Assembly (NCBI GenBank): GCA_029959085.1
Contig: JARWIR010000010.1
Location: forward strand, 37,440,731-37,504,730
DNA: 64,000 nt
Direction: 5' to 3'
Source of the DNA: Nemophila menziesii
Taxonomy: Eukaryota > Streptophyta > Magnoliopsida > Boraginales > Hydrophyllaceae
The position numbers and the translations under genes are program-made. The notes under the pieces were generated by a model. The model was not told the DNA's origin and did not search any database. It was given only the letters and a program-made list of their open reading frames with translations. Positions 10,492 to 23,900 of the stretch are shown in pieces. Each line of letters opens with the position of its first letter. Position 1 is the stretch's first letter.

Positions 10492-13337
10492 TTTTGAGGC
10501 CAACATATTATCAATTTTATAAAGTAAAACCTAACTAAAAAAATCTATTTTATAAGGCCTATTTCTAATATTTTGATTTCGTTCTTGACTTTTTTACCCT
10601 TGATTGGTCTGAAAAAAATAGCATTTCCTTTTTTTGTCGGTGGGCACGAACCCACGAGAACAATATCACCCATTTTTCGTAAATTAATTCGTCATGGGTC
10701 CAGACCCAATTACACCATAACCAACATTTTTTTCGATGGGTTGTACCTATGCCCAACCCAAGTCTTTACACAATATGGGGGTGTACCCATGGCCCAATAA
10801 CAACCCTTTTTCATGTCTTTGGGTTGTCCCTATCAAGAACAAAAACAGTTAACAAACATCAAAACATAACAAAAAAAAAGAATTGGAATTGGAACAAAAA
10901 CAATTGAAAATCTCTTCACACTCGCAATATAGGATCAAAAAACAACAACACATCCTTACAAAATCATCATTCTGAACTGGAACACAAAACAGATTTTACA
11001 AAAAAATAAATTGCAGATGAATAAAATTTGGTAGGCTTCACGGACTGTACCCACGGTGCTGCTGTGATTGGGATGGACCCATGGTGCCGATCTTCTTGGA
11101 TTTTGGGTTATACCCATGGTGGAGGAGAGGTGGGCCTTCAACGGTAGGGTTGGACCTGTGCTTCGATTTGACCTCGATGTATACCCATGGCCCTATGCCT
11201 TCACGCGTGCCGGAGTTTCATATGTTAGAATTGAATGGTGAAGAATGTCCACGTAGGGTGGCGGAAGTTTGTTGGTGGAGTACTCATGAATCGTGGTGAA
11301 TGGCCTCTGTTATTGGGATTGATTAGCTAGGGAAGGTGAGATCATCTCAGATTGAAGGTCAGATCGGTAATGGTGGTGGTGAAGAGATGGTAAGCATGGG
11401 AGAGGCTAGGGTTGCAATCGTGATGGTGGGGTTACAGACTGCGACGTGAGCAGGGTGGTGATGGTAATGAAGATTGAGGTGATGGTGATGAAGCTGGTGG
11501 TGATGGGGCGAGGCATTTTGTTGGTGAGAAGGTTAGATCAGATTGATGGTGGGAAGGGTTGTTGGTGGGAAGGAGATGGTGATAAAGATGGTCGTGTTAC
11601 AATGGAGAAAGGTGAGATCGGGGTGCTAATAGTGGTGAAGATGGTGGTGATGGTGGCGGCGTAGGGTTTCAGATGGTGGTGGGTTCTGCAACCGAGTGAA
11701 GGTGGATTTTTGGGCTTTGATCCATTAATGGTGGCAGTAGGGTATTATGGTGGTAGAATGGTCGGGTTGTTGGTGGACGAGCCTGGACCACGAACGACGG
11801 TCTTCTTCTCCAAGAGAGCTTCGACGGGAAGTTGAGACCCGTGTTCTTGATAGGTGTTGGAGATGGCGGTTTCATTTTATGGTGATAGAGATGATGGGGA
11901 TGAAGATGGTGTGGATGGTTATGGTGGGGAGGAAAAGTGAGACCAGATGGTTGAGATCCAAGAGGGAGGGGGTTTTGTTCTTTATATAGAAGAGAAAGGG
12001 TGAGTGTGAGGGAGAGGAGAGAGACAGGTGGGTAGGGAAGGATGGGTTCTTGAAACAGATTAGTGATTTGTTTTTACTTCTGGGGGTTTCTCTGTAATTA
12101 ATAGTCAAGGGGGCATTTTTGGGTTTTTTTCCTATTTAGTTGGGTTCTAACTACTAAGTTAGGTGTTGGGATTTATATTATAAACACATATAGCCATCTC
12201 TCCTTATCAATTTAATGCCCCTATTGGAAATTACAAACTTTATATCCAATAATATTTAAATAGAAAATGGAACACGAGTCATTACCTTGGCCTAATTTTC
12301 AGTTTGTGTCTGTTTGTTAGTAAGAGTCCAAGTACGACTTAGCTTCCATATATTTTTTTCAAAATAGGAACTTAAATACCTTTCTAAAATAATTTTTGTC
12401 CATCAACTTCTTTATTGTTTTATTAGAAATTATATTATGTTTATTCCAACGTATTCTTATTTTAACTAATTCATCATAGTTTTTTATTAATTATTTTTAT
12501 TTAGGGAAAAATTTCTTGTGTCGTACTTGTAGAATATACGAGGAGATTTCTGGAAGTCTCCGACATTTTTAAAAATTGTGCTAGTGCTAGTACCCCCGTA
12601 AAAATCGACGTTAAGTACCATGTGTCAAGCACATGATTAGTTTTCCATTTAAAATAAAATAAGGGGTATAATGAGGTTTTCAAATTACAACTGATGAAAC
12701 GGATATTAAATAAAAATTATCTTACTAAATGTGTGGATTATAGTAAACGAAGGTGTTTAAGTGGTGATTGATATCGTGATGAGGAATTAATAATACAGAA
12801 GATAAGTTGTAGAAGAGATATATGATTTCTATTAATATAATTTGGTATTGATTAGCCTTGTGATTACGTGATCGACAATTTTAATTAGCCTTGGATTATA
12901 GGTTTCTCAAAGATTTTTCTTACCGGTTATATTTATTAAGGTGTCTGTTGTAGATTACCTCGAGAGTGGTTTATCTGCCTTGAGACTGTTCCACATCTTA
13001 ATTATGATACGAATTAGTGGGAAATGAAGTATCATACATTTTTTCCTTTCTTTTATGACACGCATATGTGTGGTGCTTTTATTTCTAAGATTAGTCATAA
13101 TACCATTAGTCTTAAGTACTTGAGACGTTGCATCTTGATTACTGACTTTCCATCTTTCCTGAGGTGTTCCCCGAAGTTTGATTAATAATCAACACTCGGC
13201 GAAGACTATTCGCAAGTTTAAGAGTCGTCACAAGTAATAAAGTGAAATAATTTTAAAAATGAATGATTGACAATGTATGAACAAAAATTGACACTTTTAA
13301 AGATGTGACCGAAATTTGATTTTATCCTATAAGTAAT
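10492..13337. other. Segment shared with 39,207-43,545; no gene recognised
   Basis: This stretch matches 39,207-43,545 along its length, apart from a 1.5 kb insertion in the latter, so it belongs to the duplicated block. Three parts can be described. 10,620-11,200 repeats variants of GGGTTGTACCCATGG. 11,330-12,060 is strongly G+T-biased on the plus strand, with many GGTGATGG runs. 12,100-13,337 is plain AT-rich DNA. On the minus strand TCTATATAAA (11,981-11,990) sits upstream of an ATG at 11,875 that opens a 68-codon proline-rich frame. In the second copy the same frame starts at the edge of the insertion and is altered. I do not recognise a protein; this may be the 5' end of an unidentified element. 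Confidence 0.5.
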
Positions 13338-13454
13338 GGTACATTTTGGATTTTGCTTCTTTTTTAAAAATACATTTTTTTTTTCCCAAGACCAAAGCAC
13401 TCCATCTTCATGTAGGACTTTCTAGCCCATGCATGTCCCAACATTTTGAGGGAC

Positions 13455-14971
13455 TGATGTCTCCTCTTTTGTTTTAATTATATATCCTTAGGAGACATCA
13501 TTTTGGGTGATTATTTGACTAATTCGATATACTTTTAGTGTTAATTCGTTATATTTCATTTTCCCTCCTTGGATTTTGGTATTTTTCATTTATTAAGCTT
13601 TTGCACGTTAAATGGGTTGTTTTAGTGCAAAGTTTGTAGTTCCATGATGCTAGCAAGGAGAAGAATCAAGAATTAAAGTCTTAGATCGTGTAAATAAGTC
13701 AAAGGCGAGAAGAAATATCCCGAAGAATTGACAAGTTGAAGCTGTAAATCTGGAAGTTTGATGGTAATTGCTGATTTCGAACTACTCAGACGTGGATTCA
13801 GCCTCTGAGTTGTAAAGAAGATTCGTTCCTTATTGAGTTACGAAGATTTAGCAAGTTGAATGGGTCAATTCGGAGTTGATTTGAGAAAGTTACAGCCGTT
13901 TTAGTGAAATGTGTACACTAGTTACGGGGTTTGTAATTAAAGACTGGACTTGGGCTTTTTAATATTTCACTAATTCACTTAAATAAAGCCCAAGTTTCAC
14001 CTTATAATTAGACCTTTGGAATTTTATTTTACACACAACTCAATTCATACCAGAGAGAAAGTTAGAAGCAAGGAAAAGGAGAAAGCTAAGAGTTGGAGAA
14101 AATCATCTTCTCCAAATCGCAGCCAACCCTAATTCCCTAATTAGGTTATTTCATATTTTCTTTCCGTAAAACATGAATTCCTTTAATTTTATTTCTTTAG
14201 TTTTTAATTCCGTCATGAGCTAAATTCATTTGTACTTGAGAATCGTGAATTGGGTAGAATCCTAACTTGATTATTTAATGTTTTTCTAATTTGGGATTTC
14301 TTAATTTAAATTGAATTCGTTATTTTATGTTGGCTTTTATTTTTATGCTTGAATTATTATCTTTAGAGTCATGAACTAAGGGTAATTTTTAGTATCTAGG
14401 CTATTCAATATAGTGGCGTATTTATCACCTTGACGGGGGGTTTAGATACAGAACTAGGTAATTGTCGTTGGTATTCGCCAATGACCTTGACAGGCTTGAC
14501 TAACCAATAGTCAATGTGGTAAGAAACTTAACCATCTCAAAGTAGTTTTAATCATCCTGGCAGAGTTTAGAATACCGTAGGAGAGCTCGTAGGTCACCCT
14601 AACAGGGGTTTAAAGACTTTAGAATCCCGACTAGCATAATTATAACGATTCAACCCTTAATTAAAAACATTAATTAAGAAGGTTTAGGTGAAGCCCTAGC
14701 GAGACTCAAGTACTACTTCTTCCTTTGCGTCTAGCCTCTTTACTTGCATTATTTTCATTTCAATTTAATTAATTTAGTCTTTAATTTATTTTTGCATCTT
14801 AGTTCTTAAACAAAAACCCAAACAAAATTTTATATCATTTACTTTTCTGTACTTGCAATTATCTCACTATTTGATCCACACCTGGGTTGTACCTAACCCG
14901 TCCCTACAAACGAATCTGATTTATCGGTTTATTACTTGGACAACCGTACACTTGCGGTTTGTGAGTCATCA
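13455..14971. mobile_element. LTR-like insertion, probable solo LTR
   Basis: Segment A carries about 1.8 kb here that segment B lacks: shared sequence stops at 13,337/43,545 and resumes at about 15,165/43,760. The insert can be read as TGATG (13,455) to CATCA (14,971), the short inverted ends expected of an LTR. Its 3' part has the stretch CAACCGTACACTTGCGGTTT, which resembles the 3' region of Athila/Tat-lineage gypsy LTRs. No internal retrotransposon domains and no flanking 5-bp duplication were found, so the exact ends are uncertain. Confidence 0.45.
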
Positions 14972-15131
14972 ACTTTAGCATTTTATTTTACAACACATAA
15001 GGACCCACCAGGGACAAAACCAAACTCTAAAGAAAAAGGTCTCACTATATTTTTATTACAAACTTATAAATTAAAAAACAATATATAATATAAAAAGTAA
15101 CTAAACAAAATTTAAAATAAATTGAAATTCT

Positions 15132-15133
<2 letters not shown>

Positions 15134-15174
<41 letters not shown>
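15134..15174. repeat. (AT)n microsatellite
   Basis: About twenty uninterrupted AT dinucleotides, placed exactly where segments A and B become similar again. In B the corresponding place has only a short TATATATAAATATATATA run. Confidence 0.95.
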
Positions 15175-15177
<3 letters not shown>

Positions 15178-15289
15178 GTTGATTTAGAGACACTAAAATA
15201 TTAGATTTTGGGGGTCCCAAACAGTTGTTCCCTTGACCTCCCCTCAAGGACCGACCATGTCAGTTAGGTAACGCTAAGAGCTATATATA

Positions 15290-18200
15290 ATGCACACTTC
15301 AGAAAGAATTATTAGACTAGTGTTTGTGTCTAATATCACGATTTAAGGACCTTTCATGTCTATAATATTCACCTTTAGTGACAGTTCTTGTGGTTACTAG
15401 TGTTTGGTACATAGAGAGGTCTATTACCGACCACGATGTTACTTTAGTGATTGCATTATCTACTGACCATCATATGTGGGCAGTATTGTTACACTATACC
15501 GACCTCTAAGATAGTCGATAAATATTACAATTTATAACCATTGGGTAGCGGATAAAGGATAAACCTTTATCGACCACTTGGTGGTCTCTATTTTATTTAC
15601 GTCGGTAGCGACCATACCGCGATTGGTAAAGGATTTTTACAGAAAAAATAAAAAATTGAAATCAAAATACAAATAGATTATAAAATGAGATAAATTATTA
15701 GATTACAAACAAGCTATATAATTAAAATAAATTACAAATGATCAAAATAAGTTATACAATTAAACTAAAATAAATTGTCATTCATGAATAGAAATAAATA
15801 GAGTCGAGTTACTACAAATAGATCAGGGATTAAATCAATAAGTCGATCGATCAGGGGGTTGGGTCTCATCATCATCATCTTCATCTCTAAGCGACCGACT
15901 CGTAGATGGTTTTGTTGTAACTAGAGGACTCAGTTGTCGTGTAGTATTCAGATGCAGTGCAATGATAGGGAAGACCTCAATCCTCAACATCTGAACCATC
16001 ACGTCAAGCTGATTGAGTTGCTCAAGGATCTACAAGAAAACTTGTGGAGTAAAGTCTCGAGGAATTGGTGTGGCTGGAGTACTGCCAATAGAGTCTAAAT
16101 CGCTATTTGTTGCTTGGGCTATTCGGTGGTTTCATTCATTAAGGTGCTCGAGTGCTTTTGGAAAAGTATTGAGCATCCATCTCGGTACTTGGAACATGTC
16201 CTGGTCTTGGCCATGTATCTGGCTAGGAGCGACTGGTTCAACTCCTAGGTTTTAGGGGGCCCATATGGTTCTTTTCCACCTCGATCAATGTCCATATTTG
16301 ATCTTCCATGTCATGACACGGATGGTGTGGCAGAAGACCCCGATGCATCTGCCTGAGACGTTTCTGTGCATGGAACCTTGCCCTCAAGGCATGTTACGGA
16401 AATTCGATATTAACATTAGTAAATAATATTATTTAGTGAACTAAAGTGTATTCAAACTTACATAGCACTCGCGGAAGCTCTCATACATCCAAACTCCCTT
16501 CTTACTCAACCACGCAGTTTTGGTTGTAATAGTCTTCTATCTGGGGTCACTTCTTTGAGTTTGGTGGTGTAGCAACAACGTCATTTGCCCTTGAATTTGG
16601 GACAACAGATTCCAGAGTCTGCATGGAATTGTGTAAGACAAAATATCCACGATATAGTAAACGACAAATTAAGCGATGAAATATACAAAATATGTTACCT
16701 CGGCCAAACTATGTCGGGTCATTGATAGAGTGGACGACCATGCCCACTTCACGGGTATGTGTTCTCTCTATATATCTTCCCGGCAAACAATTTTTCTATA
16801 TAAAATAATTATATTATCGCTTGTCTATATTATAATCAACTTATTTAATTCGATATTCACCTTAAAATATTAGGTGACCTACAGGTTGACTAAGAAAAAA
16901 CCCTTTCATTCTACTCTTCTTCAAAAAGGTTTCTAAGATGTTTATTGTCATTATTACCCATCCATATAGTGTATATAAAACAAAAAATAGATTTCTTTTT
17001 CTTCCATTAACATTAATCTCTCTCCTTATTTATCATTTTTTCTCTCCCTTTCTTCATTAAATATCAATAATTCCAGCTCCGACCACAATGGTCGATCACC
17101 GCCGATCACCGTCGGAAAAAGTTCAGAGTATAGAAAAAGTTACTGAACATTGAACTTGAGTATGAAAAAAGTCACTGAGTATCGAAAAAAAATGTTGAGT
17201 ATTGAAAAAAGTTGGTAAGTATTCGATTTTTTTTATTGAGCCACTTTTCTAAATATGCTCGTAGACTCAGTAACTTTATTGTGTATCAAAAAAAAATTAT
17301 TGAATTTTTGGAAATGTTACTGAGTCTTAATGCAAACATGTTGATTAGTTTTCAGTTGGAGTTTTAAACGACTGAAAAAAGTTTTTTTTTTCCATTATCA
17401 GTTTTGATACTATTCAATATTCAGAAAACAAAGGGATACAAAAAGCTATTTACATAGCGCAGGAGTCATACAAAATAGAAAGATATCTTCTCTACCTGTC
17501 ATATGGTTTTCCTATTTCAACAGAAAATAAATTTAAATTGACACGTTTGAATCATAGAATACACATATAGAATGTACCAGAAGAATTTTATCCATACAAT
17601 CTTAAAACCAATTTTCATCACCAAAAACAACTAAGATAATAGCCATACATGGCTTAATTTTACAACATAATAATAAACAAGTCAACCAAAAAACATAAAC
17701 ATGTAACTCATGAACCTAATCATATGTTATAGCAACTAGTATACTCTAATAAATAAAAAATTAAAAAGCATGAAATTTACTGAAAATACCTTGAATTGGA
17801 TGGATAAGATGAAGATTGATGATCATGCCCCACCTTGAAAATGTATTAGTTCACCTATTCAAATCATATAGCAAGAATAAAACACAATTAGAAAGAAAAA
17901 AAAAGATTTTTCATGAAATTACCTTAAATTGTGTGATGAAATTGGATATTGATAATGCCCCACCTTGATTATGAACCCAGGAATGGTGCAAGATGAATTG
18001 GAGAATCAATTAAAAATTTTAAAAAAAAATTAGTTGTGTTTTTTAGAGAAAAATCGGAGATTTTTTTTGGGTTTTTGGGTGTTTTGTGAGTTAAAAAACC
18101 TGTTGTCTTCATTCAATAGGTTTTTTTAGTTAGAGACGACCCGTATTTCGTCGGTAACTATAATAATTTCGTCAGTAATATGGACAACATAGCGACGAAA

Positions 18201-18409
18201 AACGTTGTCGCAAATATAGCGACGACATTTCGGAGGCCAAATAAAAATCAGAAAAAACTAAATTACATTACCGACGAAATGATGAACATTATCGACGAAT
18301 TCGTCGTCGCCAGTTACCGACAACGTCTTTGTCATCGGTAAACTACTTTCGTCGGTAAGTTCGGGTCACCGGTAATTTTTTGTCCCTAAAGACGCTGTTT
18401 CTAGTAGCG
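15290..18409 (-). mobile_element. CACTA (En/Spm-type) remnant, segment A copy
   Basis: Minus-strand coding remnants read like the C-terminal part of a plant En/Spm-associated protein: exon pieces TKTAWLSKKGVWMYESFREC (about 16,470-16,540), LEGKVPCTETSQADASGSSA (near 16,390), then LEQLNQLDVMVQMLRIEVFP and an acidic tail RDEDDDDETQPPDRSTY before TGA at about 15,838. The copy has an in-frame TAG just before LEQLNQ; segment B has CAG there. At 18,120-18,409, repeated CGTCGGTAA/TTACCGACGA motifs are typical subterminal CACTA repeats. The end GTTTCTAGTAGCG resembles TTTCTxGTAGTG. The left terminus was not identified. 16,870-18,100 is absent from segment B and is non-coding AT-rich DNA. Confidence 0.6.
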
Positions 18410-20927
18410 TGCAGTGTCTCGGTTTGAATTCAGTGGTCAGATACCGTTATGTGTATCAAATTGCTCAGCACTTCGGACATTGTCATTGTCAGTTAACAGA
18501 TTTAGTGGAGTCATACCTCCAGAAATTGAGAAATTGGTGAATCATGAGGAGTTATACCTTGGCATCAATGGCTTTTCCAAAGGTAAAATAAGCAAGAGAA
18601 AAAAAGAAAATACTTAGGATGTTTTTTCCATTTTGATTATGGCTAATTGTTATTCCTCTTTTATTCTCAGCTGTAATCCCACAAGAGTTTGGCAATCTTC
18701 GTAACCTACAGATTTTGGACATTAGAGAAGCCTAGCTTATAGGTTCTATACCACCTGCCTTATTCAACATCTCAACATTACAACAGATAGCTCTTAACTC
18801 TAATGACTTGGAAGGTAAGGCAAACTCTATGGTATCAAAAAAATAATTTGTTTTAATCAAATTCAACAAATCTGAGTATTAAATTCTTATTTTATTCAGG
18901 TACAATACCATACCAAAAGAGATTAACAATCTTCACAAATTGGAGGGAATTTGGTTTCACAATAACATCTTAAGTGGTTTGATACCAATGGGTATCTTCA
19001 ACATGTCAAAGTTGAGAGTGCTTTTTCTTAGAACAAACCAACTTGCGGGCACTCTTCCATCAAATATGGGTTATACTCTTCCAAATCTTGAACAACTCCA
19101 CCTTTATGAGATTAACTTCGGGGTAGTTATTCCCGAATTTCTCTCAAATTCAACCAAACTTTGGATAATGCAACTAAATGCTAATGCATTTAGTGGAGAA
19201 ATTCCAGAATCCCTTTGAGATCTCAGGCTACTTGACTTTCTAAATTTGTATGACAACAATTTCACATCTCAAGGTCTGAAATTCATCACTTCATTTACAA
19301 GGTCTCAAAATTTAAGGTTTATGGATGTCTCTGGTAATCCTTTGAATGGAAGAATTCCAGTTTTCATTGGGAGTGTTTCCTCTTTACAAAAATTATTTGC
19401 ATCTGGCTGCAAAATTAAGGGAAGCATTCCAAATGAAATTGGAAATTCTAGAAAATTACTTCTATTAGACGTATCTGACAATTACTTGGCTGGTCAAATT
19501 CCACCTACTATGAAGTCTATCCAAGGTTTAGATCTAAGTTACAATAATATAGATGTGTTAACTCTAAACACTCTTTGTGAAATACATAGTCTTTATTTAC
19601 TAGATTTGAGCCACAATAATATTTTTGGTTGAATTACCGACTGCTTAGGCACTGTTATTTCTCCAAGGTATATTTTCTTCAACAATAATAGTTTAATTCA
19701 TATACCTCCAAGCATTGCGAAACTTAAATACCTCGTTAAGATGAGTTTCTCCTCAAATTCCTATAACGGCTCTATACCTCCTTGGAGTGGAACTCTAAAT
19801 GCAGCAAATTCGATAGATTTGTCAATGAATCAATTTTCAGGTAACATTCCTAGCACCTTTGTGGGTCTGTCAAGCATAGAGTATCTTCATTTAGATTATA
19901 ACAGACTTGCAAGATCTATCCCGAACATACTAGGTGAAATCATTAGTTTGGTAGACTTGGACCTATCCTATAACAATCTTTCAGGATCCATCCCAAAGTT
20001 CTTAGAGTCTCTAGAATATCTCACAAGTTTCAACGTTTCTTTCAATAGTTTAGAAGGGGAAATTCCATGTAGCAGTCCTTTTGAACACTTCACAAGTCAG
20101 TCTTTTGTATTTAATCATGCACTTTGCGGTGATTCAAGGTTTCAAGTACCACGATGTCAGCTTCTACTAACAAAAAGTGGTCAAAAAGGAAACTGCTACT
20201 TATACTCATCCCACTAGGAATCTTACCAAAGTGACAAGTAGTTGTTGCGTTGAGGACTTCAAAGCCTTCGTACTTGAGTACATGCCCAATGGGAGTCTTG
20301 AAAAGTGGTTGTATTCTTACAACTACATATTGAATATTATGCAAAGGCTCAATATTATGATAGATATAGCTTCTGCATTGGAGTATCTCCACGATGGTTA
20401 TTCCTTACCTGTAATTCACTATGACTTGAAGCCAAGTAATGTGTTTCTTGATAAAAATATGGTAGCTCATGTGAGTGATTTTGGCATTTCACAACTGTTG
20501 GGTGTACAATGGGTTATATTGCACCAGGTAAAGTTGTCAAATTTTTACTTTAACTCAATATACAACATTGTAACTAATAGTGTACTTTAATTGATTGCAG
20601 AGTGTGGATTGGAAGGAACAGTGTCAACAAGATCTGATGTATATAGTTTTGGGATTATGATGATGGAAGTTTTTACAAGAACAAAGCCTAACAGTGAAAT
20701 GTTTGAGGAAGATTTAAGCTTGAAGAGATGGATAAGTAATTCTAATAAGGCCTGGCGAACAACACTATAGTGAAAAAGTGAAGTGTTTATTATCCATTAT
20801 GGAGTTAACTTTGTCATGTTCAACTGAATTTCCTAGTGAGAGGATTAAAATGAAAGATGTTGTTGCAACTCTCAAGAAGATTAAAATCAGTTTTTTGCAC
20901 ATTTCAGAGAGACCTAATAATCTGTAG
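18410..20927 (+). pseudogene. LRR receptor-like kinase (subfamily XII type), pseudogene
   Basis: Remnant of a plasma-membrane receptor kinase of the FLS2/EFR/Xa21-like group. LRR coding starts abruptly at 18,410 next to the CACTA end, and continues through two introns (from about 18,582 and 18,815) to the usual juxtamembrane-side ending (NSLEGEIP, ALCGDSRFQVPRC at about 20,150). Lesions: TGA at 19,216, TGA at 19,630, and a deletion near 20,215. The deletion joins the start of the transmembrane segment (LLLILIPLGIL) directly to TKVTSSCCVEDFKAFVLEYM, so the membrane helix and the kinase N-lobe with the ATP-binding lysine are lost. The C-lobe survives: HYDLKPSN (20,418; usually HCDLKPSN, a non-RD kinase), VSDFGIS, an intron at about 20,529-20,600, then GTVSTRSDVYSFGI and a tail ending near 20,925. 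It cannot make a receptor. Confidence 0.9.
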
Positions 20928-23900
20928 TTAGTTTTATTTTAAATGTAAATTCAATTTAAAGCAATGTAATTGCTATTCAGCTTACTTCAAAACATATTTT
21001 CAATTTACTGCAATGCAATTGTTCTTTGTTTCAGTCTCTTCGCCGCAGAAATCTCGGAATTCCGTAAATAAACCCTATAAACTCTAACATAGATAGACTA
21101 ATAACATAGATAGAAAAGAGGGATTTGGATCGCAGATTTATATATATATATTTGTAAGAATTTAAACTACCTGATGGAATGCTAAAAATGTTAGTAATAG
21201 AAAAAACGATTTATCTATCAAGCAATGCATTAAAATCGAAGCTACTGTTGAGAGCTTCTAGTGATAAAATATTTGTGTGTGAAGAAGCAGAGAAGAGAAG
21301 GCACTTAAGAAAATGATTCCTATTCATTTGTGTGCGAGCCATTTATAAATGAAGGTCAAAGCAAAATCTTCAATTTGCCATGACCTTCACCTCAGCCATC
21401 TATGCAGCAAGATTCATCCACATATACAAGATCATTGATCATGATCATATTAATACCAGAGAGTGCAAGTATTGTTACTACCAACATATATACTATATTG
21501 AGTGATAAGAAATCAAGATTTGTCATATCTCATAGTGTTGTTAGACTTATTAACATAATGATTATGTGGGACCCTTTGAATATATACACATATGTACTAA
21601 CATGTGTCATGATTTTGCAGAGATATATCTTGCATCTATGGCTATTATACAAGATTTGGCTTCAAAATGTGACCGTGAAAAGAAACAAGTTACTATACAG
21701 AAGAAGCACATAGCTTATAAGCTTATAACTTGCTTCTTCCAAATGTTAGATTACTGATTTAATTATATAAGCATATAATAGTCAAACTTTTCATTACATT
21801 TTTTAATGTCTACGGTGCAGTTTTTAATTATAGGGACGTATATTGCAATTCATTATTACTATAGAGATTTATACTACACTTTTTCATGATATAGGGAACT
21901 GTAAATCAGTTATTGTATACTACAGGGATTTAAAGCACAATTTTCATAATATAGGTACCCGTAATGCAATTCTTGCATAATATAGGGACCTATAGTGAAA
22001 TTACCTAAAAATAGTGAGATATATAGTACGATTTCTCATAATATAGGGACCTGCAATGAAATTTTTATATGCTATAGGAATTTATAGTATAGGTTTTCAT
22101 CATATAGGGACCTGTAATGCAATTTTTGTATAATATTGGGACCTAGTGCAATTACCTCAAAGAATTAGAGATTTATAGTACAATATTTCATAATATAGGT
22201 TAATTTAATGCAATTTTTGTATATACTATAGTCTATACGGATTTATAGTACAATTTATCATAACTTAGGGACCTGTAATGCCTTTTTTGCATAATAGAGG
22301 GACCTATAGTGCAATTATCTCAATAAACTAGAGATTTATAGTAAACTATTGCAAATATAGGGACCTGTGCAATTTTTATGTACTATACGAATATCTATAG
22401 TACAATTTTATATAATATAGGGACCTGTAATGCAATTATCTTTGCTTTGATCTGACATTGAAGAAAGAAATTGAGGTAACTCATTCATAGAAAATATCTT
22501 TGGAAACCATTTTCTTTTTCGGGGAATAATTTATATATCAAATATGGTTTGGCTTTTATCCCTGAAGTTTCTTATCCAAGTTGCTATTATAGTTCTCTAA
22601 GCAGGACACAACACAGAAGATGCGCTCTCTCAAGTATTCTTTGTTGAATCCTAGCGAAACTTAGTACATGATAACAATTCTTGAGAATAATTAAGCTATC
22701 TGTGAAATAATTTGAAGGGTTTCATTGATGAAGTCTCTATTTCCAAAGATCATTTAAGTATAGACTTCAAACACATGGCAAACTATTCGCAACGGTGTTT
22801 GTGTACGAAGAATAAAGAGAAATATAATGGGGGTTAAATCTTGCTACACTACAATTACAAAAAACAACAACTATTGACTTATAAAATATTAAGGTAAGAA
22901 AACGAACTAAAAAAATTTAACACAGACAATTAATAACCATCCTCAATGGAGTAAGCTCACTTTTTTCTAATGTTTAGTTGCAGGAGAAAAGTCACTAAAC
23001 TTACAGAAAAACTTATGGGGCAAAAATAATTTAAGGTCCGTTTGTATAACTAATAATTTTAAATCCTTTAAATTTGCATTTCTTCTTACACTTAAGGTTG
23101 ATCAAAGATGATAGGAAATTTTTTTACACAACTCTCTAATTAGCATGTGCCTATCCATCTGTTGAGTATCTGTAATATACACAACTAATAGGTTGTGAGT
23201 GGCCGTAATTTACCATTCAATTTGCACAAATATTAATCTTCCTTACAACATGCTTTAACACATATTATCTTTTCTATACACGAGTATGGATTACCCTCCC
23301 TAGAAGTTCATGCTACACTAGGAGATACTCATCGCGGAAACATCTCTATAGCTCAAGTCATGAGGCACATGTTAGTTCATAACCCACTTGTGGTTCTTCT
23401 TTTGTTTGTAATCAATGGGAAAAAAAGAAGCATATTTAATATTATCTTCTCTCATTCAGGTTCATGTAACTTTCTCTTAGAAGAAACGCTGACTACATTA
23501 ATCAGTAAAAAAAATTTGTCATTTACATCCCTGATGTTGCAAAATTGTGACTCAGACAGGGATCAAAGGTGCAATATATTGGAACAACACGTGTATATTT
23601 GCTAACTGTAAAAATACATGGGCAGTAATATTTGGTTATTTTACAGAACACATACATCAGTGGTGCAATCAACCATTTTTCCTTTTATGTACTTTGTAAG
23701 CATGATAAGTCAAGACACACCATTTTTGACAAAGTAACCAGTACTTCAATAATAGTATACCAAAGCTATAATCATTACTTCTTAACCATTTCTCTTTTGT
23801 CAAATCTAGTCTTCTCTCCCTTCTTTGTGATGTAAGGTTTCAAGTCAGTAATCGATGATCCTTAGTGGATAGTTGAGTGTTTGATTTTTGCTTCAACCTT

